A stretch of 64,000 nucleotides of DNA from CBDCNP01 sp965222425 (GTDB lineage Bacteria; Acidobacteriota; Vicinamibacteria; Marinacidobacterales; DATDRI01), in assembly GCA_965222425.1 (NCBI GenBank), contig CBDCTW010000002.1, positions 91,813 to 155,812 of the forward strand, given 5' to 3'. The notes below the pieces were generated by a model. That model had not been told where the DNA came from and ran no database searches. It worked only from the letters and a program-made list of their open reading frames with translations. Of the stretch, positions 1 to 7,310 are shown piece by piece (within the stretch, counting starts at the first letter, position 1; each line of letters begins with the position of its first letter). Both the position numbers and the translations under genes were made by a program.

Positions 1-1
1 G

Positions 2-808
2 CGAGGTCGTACCGCGCTCGCGATCCGAGAGTGGCAGAGGGCCCTCGAGCTCAAACCGGGAGCGAGCGTCTTGGACAAGCTGAAACAGGCCTTGCGGGAG
101 AACGACCAGGATATCGACTTCGACGAGCTACGCCGCCCCCACTTCCTCCTCCGTTATGACGGCGCCGTCAACCAATCCATCGGGCAAGAGGTGGCCATGG
201 CTCTCGAGTCGGAGTACGAAGAGCTAGTCCAGGAGTTTCACTTCACGCCACAGGCCCCGGTGAAAGTAACCCTTTACACGAACCGCGAGTTCAGCGAAGT
301 AACACACGCCCCGTCCTGGGTCTCGGCCCTCAATGATGGCGAGATACGGATCCCCGTCGAAGGGCTCAACCAATTGAATCCCAAGGTGCGCCGGCTTTTG
401 CGACACGAGCTGACTCACACCTTCATCAACGCGCGCACCGGAAACAACTGCCCGACTTGGTTTCACGAGGGCTACGCCCAGCTGCGAGCGAACCAAATGC
501 CGGACGGAATGTACGGGTCTCTCAAGGAGGCGAAGGAGGCAGGAGGGTTGCTGCCGCTTTGGAGCCTGGAGGGCCCGCTCCTCAGCTACTCCACGGAACA
601 GGCGAGGTTGGCCTACTACCAATCGCTGGCCGCAACTCAGTACTTGGTGAAGCGGAAGGGAAGAGATTCGTTGACCCGGATAATGGATCTATTGGCGCGG
701 CGCTACACGATGAACGATGCGCTGAACAAAGTCATTGGCCTCGACTATCAAGAGCTTCAGACCGCCTGGGAAACGGACCTCGGCCGCTACCGTCCCGCGC
801 TGCAATAG
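2..808 (+). CDS. TPR plus gluzincin-type metallopeptidase (peptidase MA-like), 5' end outside window
   Basis: The frame is open from the first bases of the window, so the gene begins upstream. The TTG at 71 is not a convincing start, because the preceding codons read as a tetratricopeptide helix (AIREWQRALELKPG). After the TPR comes a peptidase MA-like domain with the zinc motif HELTH about residue 135 of the visible part and the downstream glutamate in WFHEGYAQ about 20 residues later, the gluzincin arrangement. Known for the family: membrane-associated or periplasmic metallopeptidases fused to TPR arrays. Substrate is unknown. The last 77 bases overlap the convergent M23 peptidase gene. Family call is firm; role is inferred. 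Confidence 0.85.
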   Translation, partial: RGRTALAIREWQRALELKPGASVLDKLKQALRENDQDIDFDELRRPHFLLRYDGAVNQSIGQEVAMALESEYEELVQEFHFTPQAPVKVTLYTNREFSEVTHAPSWVSALNDGEIRIPVEGLNQLNPKVRRLLRHELTHTFINARTGNNCPTWFHEGYAQLRANQMPDGMYGSLKEAKEAGGLLPLWSLEGPLLSYSTEQARLAYYQSLAATQYLVKRKGRDSLTRIMDLLARRYTMNDALNKVIGLDYQELQTAWETDLGRYRPALQ

Positions 809-2114
809 GTGTCGGGGTCCGCACTCGGTGCGTCGTCCGGCGAGTCGTGCTCGATGGCTCCATTCGTTCCGCCAGCTCTATCATTGTCTCCAGATACGCG
901 CTCAAGTACTCGGCCGCCACCGGTGGGCCCGGAGGGAAGATCTGCTTCAGCGGATTCACCGGCTTCCCGTGACGAATGAGCCGGAAATCCAAATGAGGAC
1001 CGGTCGCCAAACCGGTGGATCCGACATAGCCGACCACTTCTTTCTGGGCCACGCGCCTACCGACCCTGAGCCCCTTGGCGAAGCGAGACAGGTGCAGGTA
1101 CTTGGACTGGTAGCCCATCGCGTGGCGAATGGTCACCATGCGGCCCGAACCTCCTTTGGTGGAGATACCGGTCACGGTCCCTGCCGCAACCGAATGCACA
1201 GGCGTTCCCGGCCGAGCCGCATAATCGACGCCGAGATGAGGCATGCGGCGTCGATGAACCGGATGAAGCCGACTATAAGAAAACCGCGAGCTGATTCGCT
1301 GAAACTTGAGCGGTGCGCGGAGGAAAGCCTTACGCATCGACTTACCGTTGGGGTCGTAGTAACCCTTCTTCTTACCGTCCGGATCCACGAAAAGAAAGGC
1401 GGAGAGATCCGTCTCCCCGGAAACGTAGCGGGCCGCGAGAAGGTCTCCGTAGCCGGCAAAACGGTCGTCGCGGTATAGCTTCTCTACAAGGAGTGAAAAC
1501 CGATCCCCCGGCCGACTCTGCGTGTAGAAATCGAAATCCCAAGCGAAGACGTCCGCGAAGGCGATCACCAAGGGAGCCGACTCTCCTAAGGACTCTAGAC
1601 TCGCGAAGAGACTCCCTCGGACCGAACCTTGGTGCGATATCTCTCGATGCTCGAAGACGATGGCGAGTTGGTCTCCCACCCAACCACCGTTCTCCGGGCG
1701 AACCTCACAAGTGTCGAGGGCTCCGCGATGGATCCAAATGGCTTCCACATCCCCACCGTTGGTGTAGCGGATCTCTACCTCGTCGCCAGGTCGGAGGTGG
1801 CGGGGATTGAAATGAGGGGTCAAGGCGGCCGCCATCTCGTGCACCTCGCGCGGAGTGAAACCGTTGCGCTGTAGGAGAGTGGCCAGGGTTTCCCCGCGAC
1901 GCACGCGATCGGGTACGACCACCCACGGGTCATGGTCGAGTGGCTCGATGGGGGCGACTTTCCCTGCCAGGGGCGCTTCGTACCTAGGAAGGTCGAGAGG
2001 CGCCAAACGTTGCCATACCGCCAATCCGACGAAGCTCATTCCGTAGAGGCCCGCGGAGGCCAGCGAGAAATGGCGCACCAGGCGAAGTGTTTTTCTCAAG
2101 CGTGACTTCTTCAC
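732..2114 (-). CDS. M23 family peptidoglycan metallopeptidase with LysM-like domain
   Basis: About 460 residues. Start taken as the GTG at 2114, which overlaps the epimerase stop as GTGA and suggests translational coupling; the longer reading frame upstream lies inside the epimerase. Order: short basic N-terminus, one membrane segment (SAGLYGMSFVGLAVW), a LysM/OapA-like region (VRRGETLATLLQRNG), then a C-terminal M23 domain with HLGVDYAA (zinc His and Asp) and GPHLDFRLI. The last motif is normally HxH; here it reads HLD, so the third zinc ligand is Asp or the enzyme is altered. Members with HLDxR are known among Gram-negative cell-wall hydrolases, so activity remains plausible. Likely acts on periplasmic peptidoglycan. 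Confidence 0.85.
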   Translation of the reverse strand: MKKSRLRKTLRLVRHFSLASAGLYGMSFVGLAVWQRLAPLDLPRYEAPLAGKVAPIEPLDHDPWVVVPDRVRRGETLATLLQRNGFTPREVHEMAAALTPHFNPRHLRPGDEVEIRYTNGGDVEAIWIHRGALDTCEVRPENGGWVGDQLAIVFEHREISHQGSVRGSLFASLESLGESAPLVIAFADVFAWDFDFYTQSRPGDRFSLLVEKLYRDDRFAGYGDLLAARYVSGETDLSAFLFVDPDGKKKGYYDPNGKSMRKAFLRAPLKFQRISSRFSYSRLHPVHRRRMPHLGVDYAARPGTPVHSVAAGTVTGISTKGGSGRMVTIRHAMGYQSKYLHLSRFAKGLRVGRRVAQKEVVGYVGSTGLATGPHLDFRLIRHGKPVNPLKQIFPPGPPVAAEYLSAYLETMIELAERMEPSSTTRRTTHRVRTPTPIAARDGSGRGPFPRRSEALDSRGQ

Positions 2115-3097
2115 GCATGCCTTCCAGGAGCGGCGGGTGTACCGGCTGAACCTGCCGGAGAAGATCTGAGGGCTCCGTAGAAGGCCAAGCTTCTCTCGAG
2201 ACCTTCGGAGAGAGAAAAGCGCGGCTTGTAATCGAGCTCGTCGGCAAGACGAGAGATATCGGCTTGCGAGTGGCGGACGTCGCCGGCGCGGACGGGCTCG
2301 TAGACAGGTTTCGCCTCGCTCCCGACCAGACTCGCCATCGTCGTCCACAGATCATTCAAGCAGATGCGATCTCCGTACCCAACGTTGTATACCCGACCCC
2401 TGGCATGCGGGGAGTGGCAAGCGGCCAGATTCACGTCCGCCACGTTGTCCACGTATGTGAAGTCGCGCGTCTGCTCACCATCGCCATAGATAGTGGGTGG
2501 CTTGCCCGATACGATGGAGTCGATGAAGCGACTGATGACCCCGGAATACGCGGATCTGGGATCTTGGCGCGGCCCGAACACGTTGAAGTATCGCAACGCC
2601 ACCGTTTCCAAGCCGTACAGTCGGTGAAACACCATGCAGTATTGCTCCCCCGCCAGCTTCGAGACCGCATAGGGTGAGAGGGGCTCGGGCCGAACGCTTT
2701 CTCTCTTGGGAAGCTCCTCGCTGGCTCCGTACACTGAAGAAGAAGACGCGTAGACGACGCGGCGGACATCGGCTTGGCTAGCGGCGTGGAGCAGCACCAA
2801 CGTACCGGTCGCATTGGCGGCATGTGACTCAAGGGGTCGCTCCATCGAGCGAGGAACCGAGGGGATAGCCCCTTCATGGAAGACATAGTCGACGCCAGTG
2901 ACGGCCTTCTGGACATCCTCCGGGTCGCATAGATCGCCTCGCTGGAGCTCGATCTCGTCTCTTACCTCCTCTAAGTTCGCCTCTTTGCCGGTGGAGAAGT
3001 TGTCCAAAACGCGAACCTTCTCCCCTTCCTCGAGGAGTCGGCGCACTAGGTTCGAGCCGATGAACCCTGCACCTCCGGTCACCAGATAGAGCCCCAC
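2111..3097 (-). CDS. NAD-dependent sugar-nucleotide epimerase (UDP-glucose/UDP-GlcNAc 4-epimerase type)
   Basis: 328 residues, the usual length of extended short-chain dehydrogenases. The N-terminus holds the dinucleotide fold VTGGAGFIGSNLVRRLL; the catalytic Ser/Tyr/Lys set is visible as ASSSSVYG and YAVSK; RYFNVFGPRQDP and the DFTYVDNVAD motif are typical of GalE/WbpP-type epimerases. It would interconvert nucleotide sugars such as UDP-GlcNAc/UDP-GalNAc for surface polysaccharide; exact substrate cannot be read. It is the first gene of a leftward pair; its stop overlaps the GTG of the M23 peptidase gene, linking precursor supply with wall remodelling. Confidence 0.9.
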   Translation of the reverse strand: MGLYLVTGGAGFIGSNLVRRLLEEGEKVRVLDNFSTGKEANLEEVRDEIELQRGDLCDPEDVQKAVTGVDYVFHEGAIPSVPRSMERPLESHAANATGTLVLLHAASQADVRRVVYASSSSVYGASEELPKRESVRPEPLSPYAVSKLAGEQYCMVFHRLYGLETVALRYFNVFGPRQDPRSAYSGVISRFIDSIVSGKPPTIYGDGEQTRDFTYVDNVADVNLAACHSPHARGRVYNVGYGDRICLNDLWTTMASLVGSEAKPVYEPVRAGDVRHSQADISRLADELDYKPRFSLSEGLERSLAFYGALRSSPAGSAGTPAAPGRHA

Positions 3098-3278
3098 TGG
3101 CCTCCTCGAAAAAACATCGTTAGCTCAAATTGAACAACCATCAGTCTAGGGGAGCCGCATGTGCTTCGTCAACCGCAGCTTACGCGGTCGGGCCGGGGGG
3201 GGCCTTTTTCGGATACGCCCTCCTATGTTAAGATAAATTGTTGGGGAATACCTTCGCCAACGGACCCAGGAGCTATTT

Positions 3279-4502
3279 GTGCAGGGAAGCCTTAGCCAGG
3301 ATAACCTCGCTGGGGTAATCCGCAGCCTGTACCTCGACCGCAAGAGTGGCATCTTGCATCTCGAGCGGGAGGGCATCAAGAAGCGGATTTACTTCAAGAA
3401 GGGGTCCATGATTTTCGCCAATTCGGACGTCAATGACGACCGGATCGGCGAGTTCCTGGTCCGCAACGACGCCATCGATCGGGACGACTTCGAGATGGCG
3501 GTGAAGGTCGCCAAAGATACCGGCAAGCGCTTCGGCAAGACCGTCGTAGAGATGGGTCACATGACAGCCGAAGAGATGCAAACCCAAGTCACCGGGCAAA
3601 TCGAAGCCATTATTTACTCCTTGTTTCTGTGGGAGGCGGGTGACTGGAACGTAGAGCCGCATGAAGATCCTGTCGATGCGGATATCGTGCTAAACCTCTT
3701 CACCGCAGACATCATCCTGGAAGGCATCCGTCGGATGAATGATCTGGATGCGATCCGCCGGGGCCTGGGAGACGCGCACGCAATGTTGCGGCATTCCGAC
3801 AACCCTCTTCTCCTCGACCAAAAGATCAGCCTGACGCCCTCGGAAGGATTCGTGCTGTCACGTGTGGACGGCGTATCCACGGTTTCAGATATTGCGGCTA
3901 TTTCACCATTGGGCGACGAAGAAACATTTCGTTGTATCTATGGGCTCGTTTCGGCTGGGGTTCTCGATGTTGTGGGCAGTGGCGCACAGACAGCCGCGGC
4001 AACAGCGGCGGGGGACAAGGTTGATATCCCGATGCCCGAGGCCGAGACCTTGGAACACGGTGGGGATAAGGCGGCGGCTCCACCGGCACCATCTGGACCT
4101 ACGCCCGACGAGCGGGCGATCCGAGACGACATCATGGCTCGGCACGCCTCGCTAGCGACCGCTACCCTCTACGACCTCCTCGGACTCCGCCAGAACGCGG
4201 GTGCCCCCGAGATCAAAAAAGCCTACTACAAGATGGCGAAGAAATACCATCCGGATCGCCATCACTCGCCGCATCTTCACGACGTCCACGGGCAGCTGGA
4301 GGAGCTCTTCGTGAAGACCACCAAGGCCTATCAGAAGCTCTCCGACCCCCTCGCTCGTCGACGCTATGACGCCTCGTTATGGACCGAGGCTCCGCGAGGC
4401 GAAGCCGTAGCCGGAGGGTCATTGGGAACGCCAATGGGCGACGACGGCGCGCCGTCCAAGCAGGACGGGCCGACTCCCCAAGAGAAAATGGCGGACATGT
4501 AA
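3279..4502 (+). CDS. DUF4388 (PATAN) plus DnaJ-domain protein; open frame cut by an in-frame TAA
   Basis: 407 residues before the stop. Start GTG at 3279 has a good ribosome site (CAGGAG at 3267-3272). Residues 1-70 are a DUF4388/PATAN domain (GSLSQDNLAGVIRSLYLDRK, IYFKKGSMIFANS), found in regulatory and motility proteins. The middle is low-complexity and Ala/Pro-rich. Residues about 295-370 form a J domain with the HPD motif in KKYHPDRH near residue 324, which stimulates Hsp70 ATPase. The stop TAA (4500-4502) is followed in the same frame by a TPR region with no break in sense, so the native protein was probably DUF4388-DnaJ-TPR of about 545 residues, with Tyr at the stop position. Confidence 0.85.
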   Translation: MQGSLSQDNLAGVIRSLYLDRKSGILHLEREGIKKRIYFKKGSMIFANSDVNDDRIGEFLVRNDAIDRDDFEMAVKVAKDTGKRFGKTVVEMGHMTAEEMQTQVTGQIEAIIYSLFLWEAGDWNVEPHEDPVDADIVLNLFTADIILEGIRRMNDLDAIRRGLGDAHAMLRHSDNPLLLDQKISLTPSEGFVLSRVDGVSTVSDIAAISPLGDEETFRCIYGLVSAGVLDVVGSGAQTAAATAAGDKVDIPMPEAETLEHGGDKAAAPPAPSGPTPDERAIRDDIMARHASLATATLYDLLGLRQNAGAPEIKKAYYKMAKKYHPDRHHSPHLHDVHGQLEELFVKTTKAYQKLSDPLARRRYDASLWTEAPRGEAVAGGSLGTPMGDDGAPSKQDGPTPQEKMADM

Positions 4503-4526
4503 TTCCGAGAGGGCCGACGACACTTC

Positions 4527-4919
4527 ATGGAGATGCACTATTTCGACGCCATCCAGTGTTTGCGCGAGTCGGTCCGACTCGCTCCGCACAAAGGGCCGTA
4601 CCACAAGCTTCTCGCGCAGGCCTTGATCAAAAATCCTCACTGGCGGAAGGAAGCCGAGGAGCACTTCCACGAAGCGCTCAAAACGAGTCAATTCGATGCG
4701 GAGTGTTTCGTCGGACTGGGTGAGATCTACGAGGGCGGAGGCATGACGAGCCGGGCCATGAAGATGTACCAACAGGCGCTCAACTACGATCCCAGCAACG
4801 AGTTCGCTCAGGAAAAACTCGATGCTCACAAACCCAAGGGAGCCGTGAGAGGGCTCAAAGGTATGCTCCGTCGAAAGAAGGACAAAGGAGAAAAGGAAGA
4901 AAAGATTTCCGGAGAATAA
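4527..4919 (+). CDS. TPR region, probably the C-terminal part of the DUF4388-DnaJ protein
   Basis: 130 residues from ATG 4527, but the codons between the TAA at 4500 and this ATG already read as TPR sequence (FREGRRHF directly before MEMHYFDAIQCLRE). Three TPR-like helix pairs are visible (DAIQCLRESVRLAP; AEEHFHEALKTSQFDAE; AMKMYQQALNYDPSN), then a Lys/Glu-rich tail. There is no clear ribosome site before ATG 4527, which fits its being an interior Met. It may still be made separately by reinitiation. Best read as the detached end of the preceding gene. Confidence 0.75.
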   Translation: MEMHYFDAIQCLRESVRLAPHKGPYHKLLAQALIKNPHWRKEAEEHFHEALKTSQFDAECFVGLGEIYEGGGMTSRAMKMYQQALNYDPSNEFAQEKLDAHKPKGAVRGLKGMLRRKKDKGEKEEKISGE

Positions 4920-4937
4920 CGCTCGCATTACGCCGCT

Positions 4938-5903
4938 TTACTCTAGTTTTCCCGCCTCCCTTTTGATCTCCTCGTTGAGCTCCAGAACGTCTCGCCGGAT
5001 CTTCTCCACGTCCACCGTTCCTATCACGCGATTTTCCATAATGACGCGTTCGTGGATAACGGTGGTCGTCACGTTGGCAGCCGTCGCCGCATAAACCAAC
5101 GCGGAGTAGACGTCATACATCGGGATCATGTTGACCGCATCCTTGTCGACGATGATGACGTCGGCGAGCTTACCGACCTCGAGGGAGCCGATCCGGTGCC
5201 CCATGTCGAGGGCTCTAGCACCCCCGATAGTCGCCATTTCGACAACGTCGACGGGCGGCATGACGGTACGGTCCTCGTTGACCAGCTTGTGTATCTTGGC
5301 CACGTAGCCCATCTGGGGCATGATATCGAGCGTGTTGCCACTCATGGCACCGTCGGTGCCCAAACCGACGTCGACTCCCCGATCGAGCATGGTCAGAACC
5401 GGCGCCACACCCTTTCCGGCCTTTACGTTGGAAACCATATTGTGACCGACGCCGACTCCACGGCGCTTCAGCAAGTCGATGTCCGACTCGGTGACGAAGA
5501 TACAATGGGCTGCCACCAATCGAGAGTTCAATAGACCGACCGAGTCAAGGTACTCGACCGGCGTCTTGCCGAAATCGCGGCGGATTTGCTCGATCTCGGC
5601 TTTCGTCTCTGAGAGGTGGATCAGAACGGGTACGTCGAGCTTCTTGGCCCACTTGGCCACCAACGCCAGCTGCTCCTCGCCGACGGAGTAAGGCGCGTGC
5701 GGAGCCAAGGCAGGGGTGATTAGCTCGTTCCCATGGAACTCTTCGATAAACTTCAAGGCGTACTCGAGTCCGCCGTAGGGCTCTTTCGCGTCAGGGGCGG
5801 GATACTTGATCACCGTCTTGCCGGCGATCGCGCGCATGCCGACCTCGCTGGCCGCCCGCGCTACCTGATTTTCGAAGTAGTACATGTCGGCGAACGTTGT
5901 CAC
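4938..5903 (-). CDS. Amidohydrolase (MtaD/S-adenosylhomocysteine-deaminase-like), N-terminally truncated
   Basis: 321 residues from GTG 5903. The C-terminal three quarters of a cytosine-deaminase-like amidohydrolase is clear: APHAPYSVG and HLSETKAEI (metal and substrate histidines), LVAAHCIFV, GLGTDGAMSGNTLDIM with the metal Asp, and the GSLEVGKLADVIIVD segment. The family normally has about 430 residues and begins with a beta-sandwich plus an HxH metal motif; none of that is present. The frame is open a few codons further upstream (CRQGG before VTTFADMYYFE, which still matches the family) and then meets TAA. The gene has therefore lost its first 100 or so residues and two metal ligands, and is probably inactive. 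Confidence 0.8.
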   Translation of the reverse strand: MTTFADMYYFENQVARAASEVGMRAIAGKTVIKYPAPDAKEPYGGLEYALKFIEEFHGNELITPALAPHAPYSVGEEQLALVAKWAKKLDVPVLIHLSETKAEIEQIRRDFGKTPVEYLDSVGLLNSRLVAAHCIFVTESDIDLLKRRGVGVGHNMVSNVKAGKGVAPVLTMLDRGVDVGLGTDGAMSGNTLDIMPQMGYVAKIHKLVNEDRTVMPPVDVVEMATIGGARALDMGHRIGSLEVGKLADVIIVDKDAVNMIPMYDVYSALVYAATAANVTTTVIHERVIMENRVIGTVDVEKIRRDVLELNEEIKREAGKLE

Positions 5904-6185
5904 GCCACCTTGACGGCAGGCGCACCTGCTTGAGTCGTTTTCACGTTACGGGGGGCACAACGGGTATTCGAGTGGAGATTAGGGCCGTTGCTCAGCGATC
6001 CGCAGGCCGATCCAGACTGGGTTCGCCGAGCTCATCGGGAGGAGCTGGAAACTTGGAACGCATTTTACGATGTTTTGAATCACCTCGAGCAGGGGCTCGA
6101 GACCGAATCGGCGGGCGCCCGACGGCTCTCCCGTCGAGCCGACGATCTTGGAAGCGACGAAAGTCAACGTCTCCTGAAGATGAAG
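5904..6185. other. Gap between two damaged leftward genes; no gene assigned
   Basis: The missing N-terminal half of the amidohydrolase should lie here on the minus strand, but no frame carries its beta-sandwich or HxH motif. A plus-strand frame (about 5940-6254) reads plausibly protein-like (WVRRAHREELETWNAFYDV) but has no ribosome site, no recognised domain, and runs into the end of the opposing gene. I take the gap as the scar of a deletion or rearrangement. Confidence 0.4.
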
Positions 6186-7292
6186 CTATTCTTCCGCCGC
6201 CAAGGCCAAAAGCCACGTTCGGATTTCGGCGGACCAGCCCGAGTGGGCTTCTAGGACGCGACCGGCCTCGTCGACGAGGAGAGTCAGCGGCACGGTGAGC
6301 TGCGGCGAAGCGTAGACCTTCTTGATGTCCTTCTCATCGAGTAGGACGTTCTTGTAGCGGATCGAACGCTCCTCGAGGTAGGAAAGTGCGGCATCCCGCT
6401 GCCCGAAATCCAGGCTGATGCCGAGAAGGTCGATGCCGGCGGCAGAGAGTTGGTCTTGAAGCCGTGACAACTCGGGCATCTCGACGGAGCACGGGACACA
6501 CCAAGTCGCCCAGAAGTTCACGACGGTCTTTCGACCCGGCTTCAAAAGCGAACCGAGTGTGCCCGAGAACGATGACGACGACGAGAACGACAACGCAATC
6601 AGGGACAGCTCCGGCAGAACCTCGCCCTTTCGAAAGGCGAGACTGTGAAATAGTTGTTCCGACGCCGGCTCGGGGTCGGGCAACCTGTGGAGTCGCTCCG
6701 AAACCACCTCGACCGTCCCAGCGCCTTCCACGAGCCGCAGGCTCTGACCGGCGCGAACATCGCGGTAAGTCTCCACCAAGCCGGAAGGCCAAGTAACGGT
6801 AAGCTCGTAGCTTTCCGACTCGCCCGAGCGGGGACCGAGCCCGAAGACGAGCCGTGGATCGCTGGCAGAAACGAATCCACTACCCCCGGATTTGATCTTG
6901 GTTTGGGTACCTAGTGATGTTCGCAGGCGGACCACGGTCCCGAACGTATCTCGAGCCGACACCGTCCCTTCGAGACTCACGCGCAAGAAGCCGTTTTCTT
7001 GCCCGATATTGTTCCGATAGAGAAGCCGCCCCTCGTTCTGAACCGGCACCACCACGACATCCAGATCCCCGTCGTTGTCGAGGTCGGCGAAGGAGCAGCC
7101 CCTGCCATCGGAAATGGAGTCCAGACCCGAAACACCGGAGATCTCGACGTAGGTCCCGTCGCCCTGACTTAAGTACAGACCGTCGCGTTCGAAGCCACTG
7201 AATGACAGGCCCTTTTCGAAGAGCTCCGTCATGTGATGGTTCCGGTAATCAGGATTCCCCGCTTGCTCGACCTCGGCCGCGGCCGCCACCAC
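6186..7292 (-). CDS. ASPIC/UnbV domain plus TlpA-like thioredoxin; C-terminal half of a split FG-GAP protein
   Basis: 368 residues from GTG 7292. It starts in the middle of an FG-GAP/VCBS repeat protein (RNHHMTELFEKGLSFSGFERDGLYL, then DLDNDGDLDVVVV), continues with an ASPIC/UnbV domain (VTWPSGLVETY) and ends with a thioredoxin fold whose active site is WCVPC, as in periplasmic TlpA/ResA-type reductases. It lies in exactly the same frame as the next upstream open frame (7311-9014); only a TGA at 7311-7313 separates them, and the codons between that TGA and 7292 (SLFWRHVVAA) fit the family. Probably one CRTAC1-like protein of about 940 residues with a C-terminal thioredoxin. Confidence 0.8.
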   Translation of the reverse strand: MVAAAAEVEQAGNPDYRNHHMTELFEKGLSFSGFERDGLYLSQGDGTYVEISGVSGLDSISDGRGCSFADLDNDGDLDVVVVPVQNEGRLLYRNNIGQENGFLRVSLEGTVSARDTFGTVVRLRTSLGTQTKIKSGGSGFVSASDPRLVFGLGPRSGESESYELTVTWPSGLVETYRDVRAGQSLRLVEGAGTVEVVSERLHRLPDPEPASEQLFHSLAFRKGEVLPELSLIALSFSSSSSFSGTLGSLLKPGRKTVVNFWATWCVPCSVEMPELSRLQDQLSAAGIDLLGISLDFGQRDAALSYLEERSIRYKNVLLDEKDIKKVYASPQLTVPLTLLVDEAGRVLEAHSGWSAEIRTWLLALAAEE

Positions 7293-7310
7293 GTGGCGCC
7301 AGAAGAGACT

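Noticed and set aside
3185..3205. Intrinsic terminator at GGCCGGGGGGGGCCTTTTT before the DUF4388 gene
   Set aside because: The stem is only four base pairs around a G-run; too weak to call.
5988..6254. Rightward gene of 88 codons in the gap at 6 kb
   Set aside because: TTG start without ribosome site, no family, and the 3' third overlaps the opposing thioredoxin gene.
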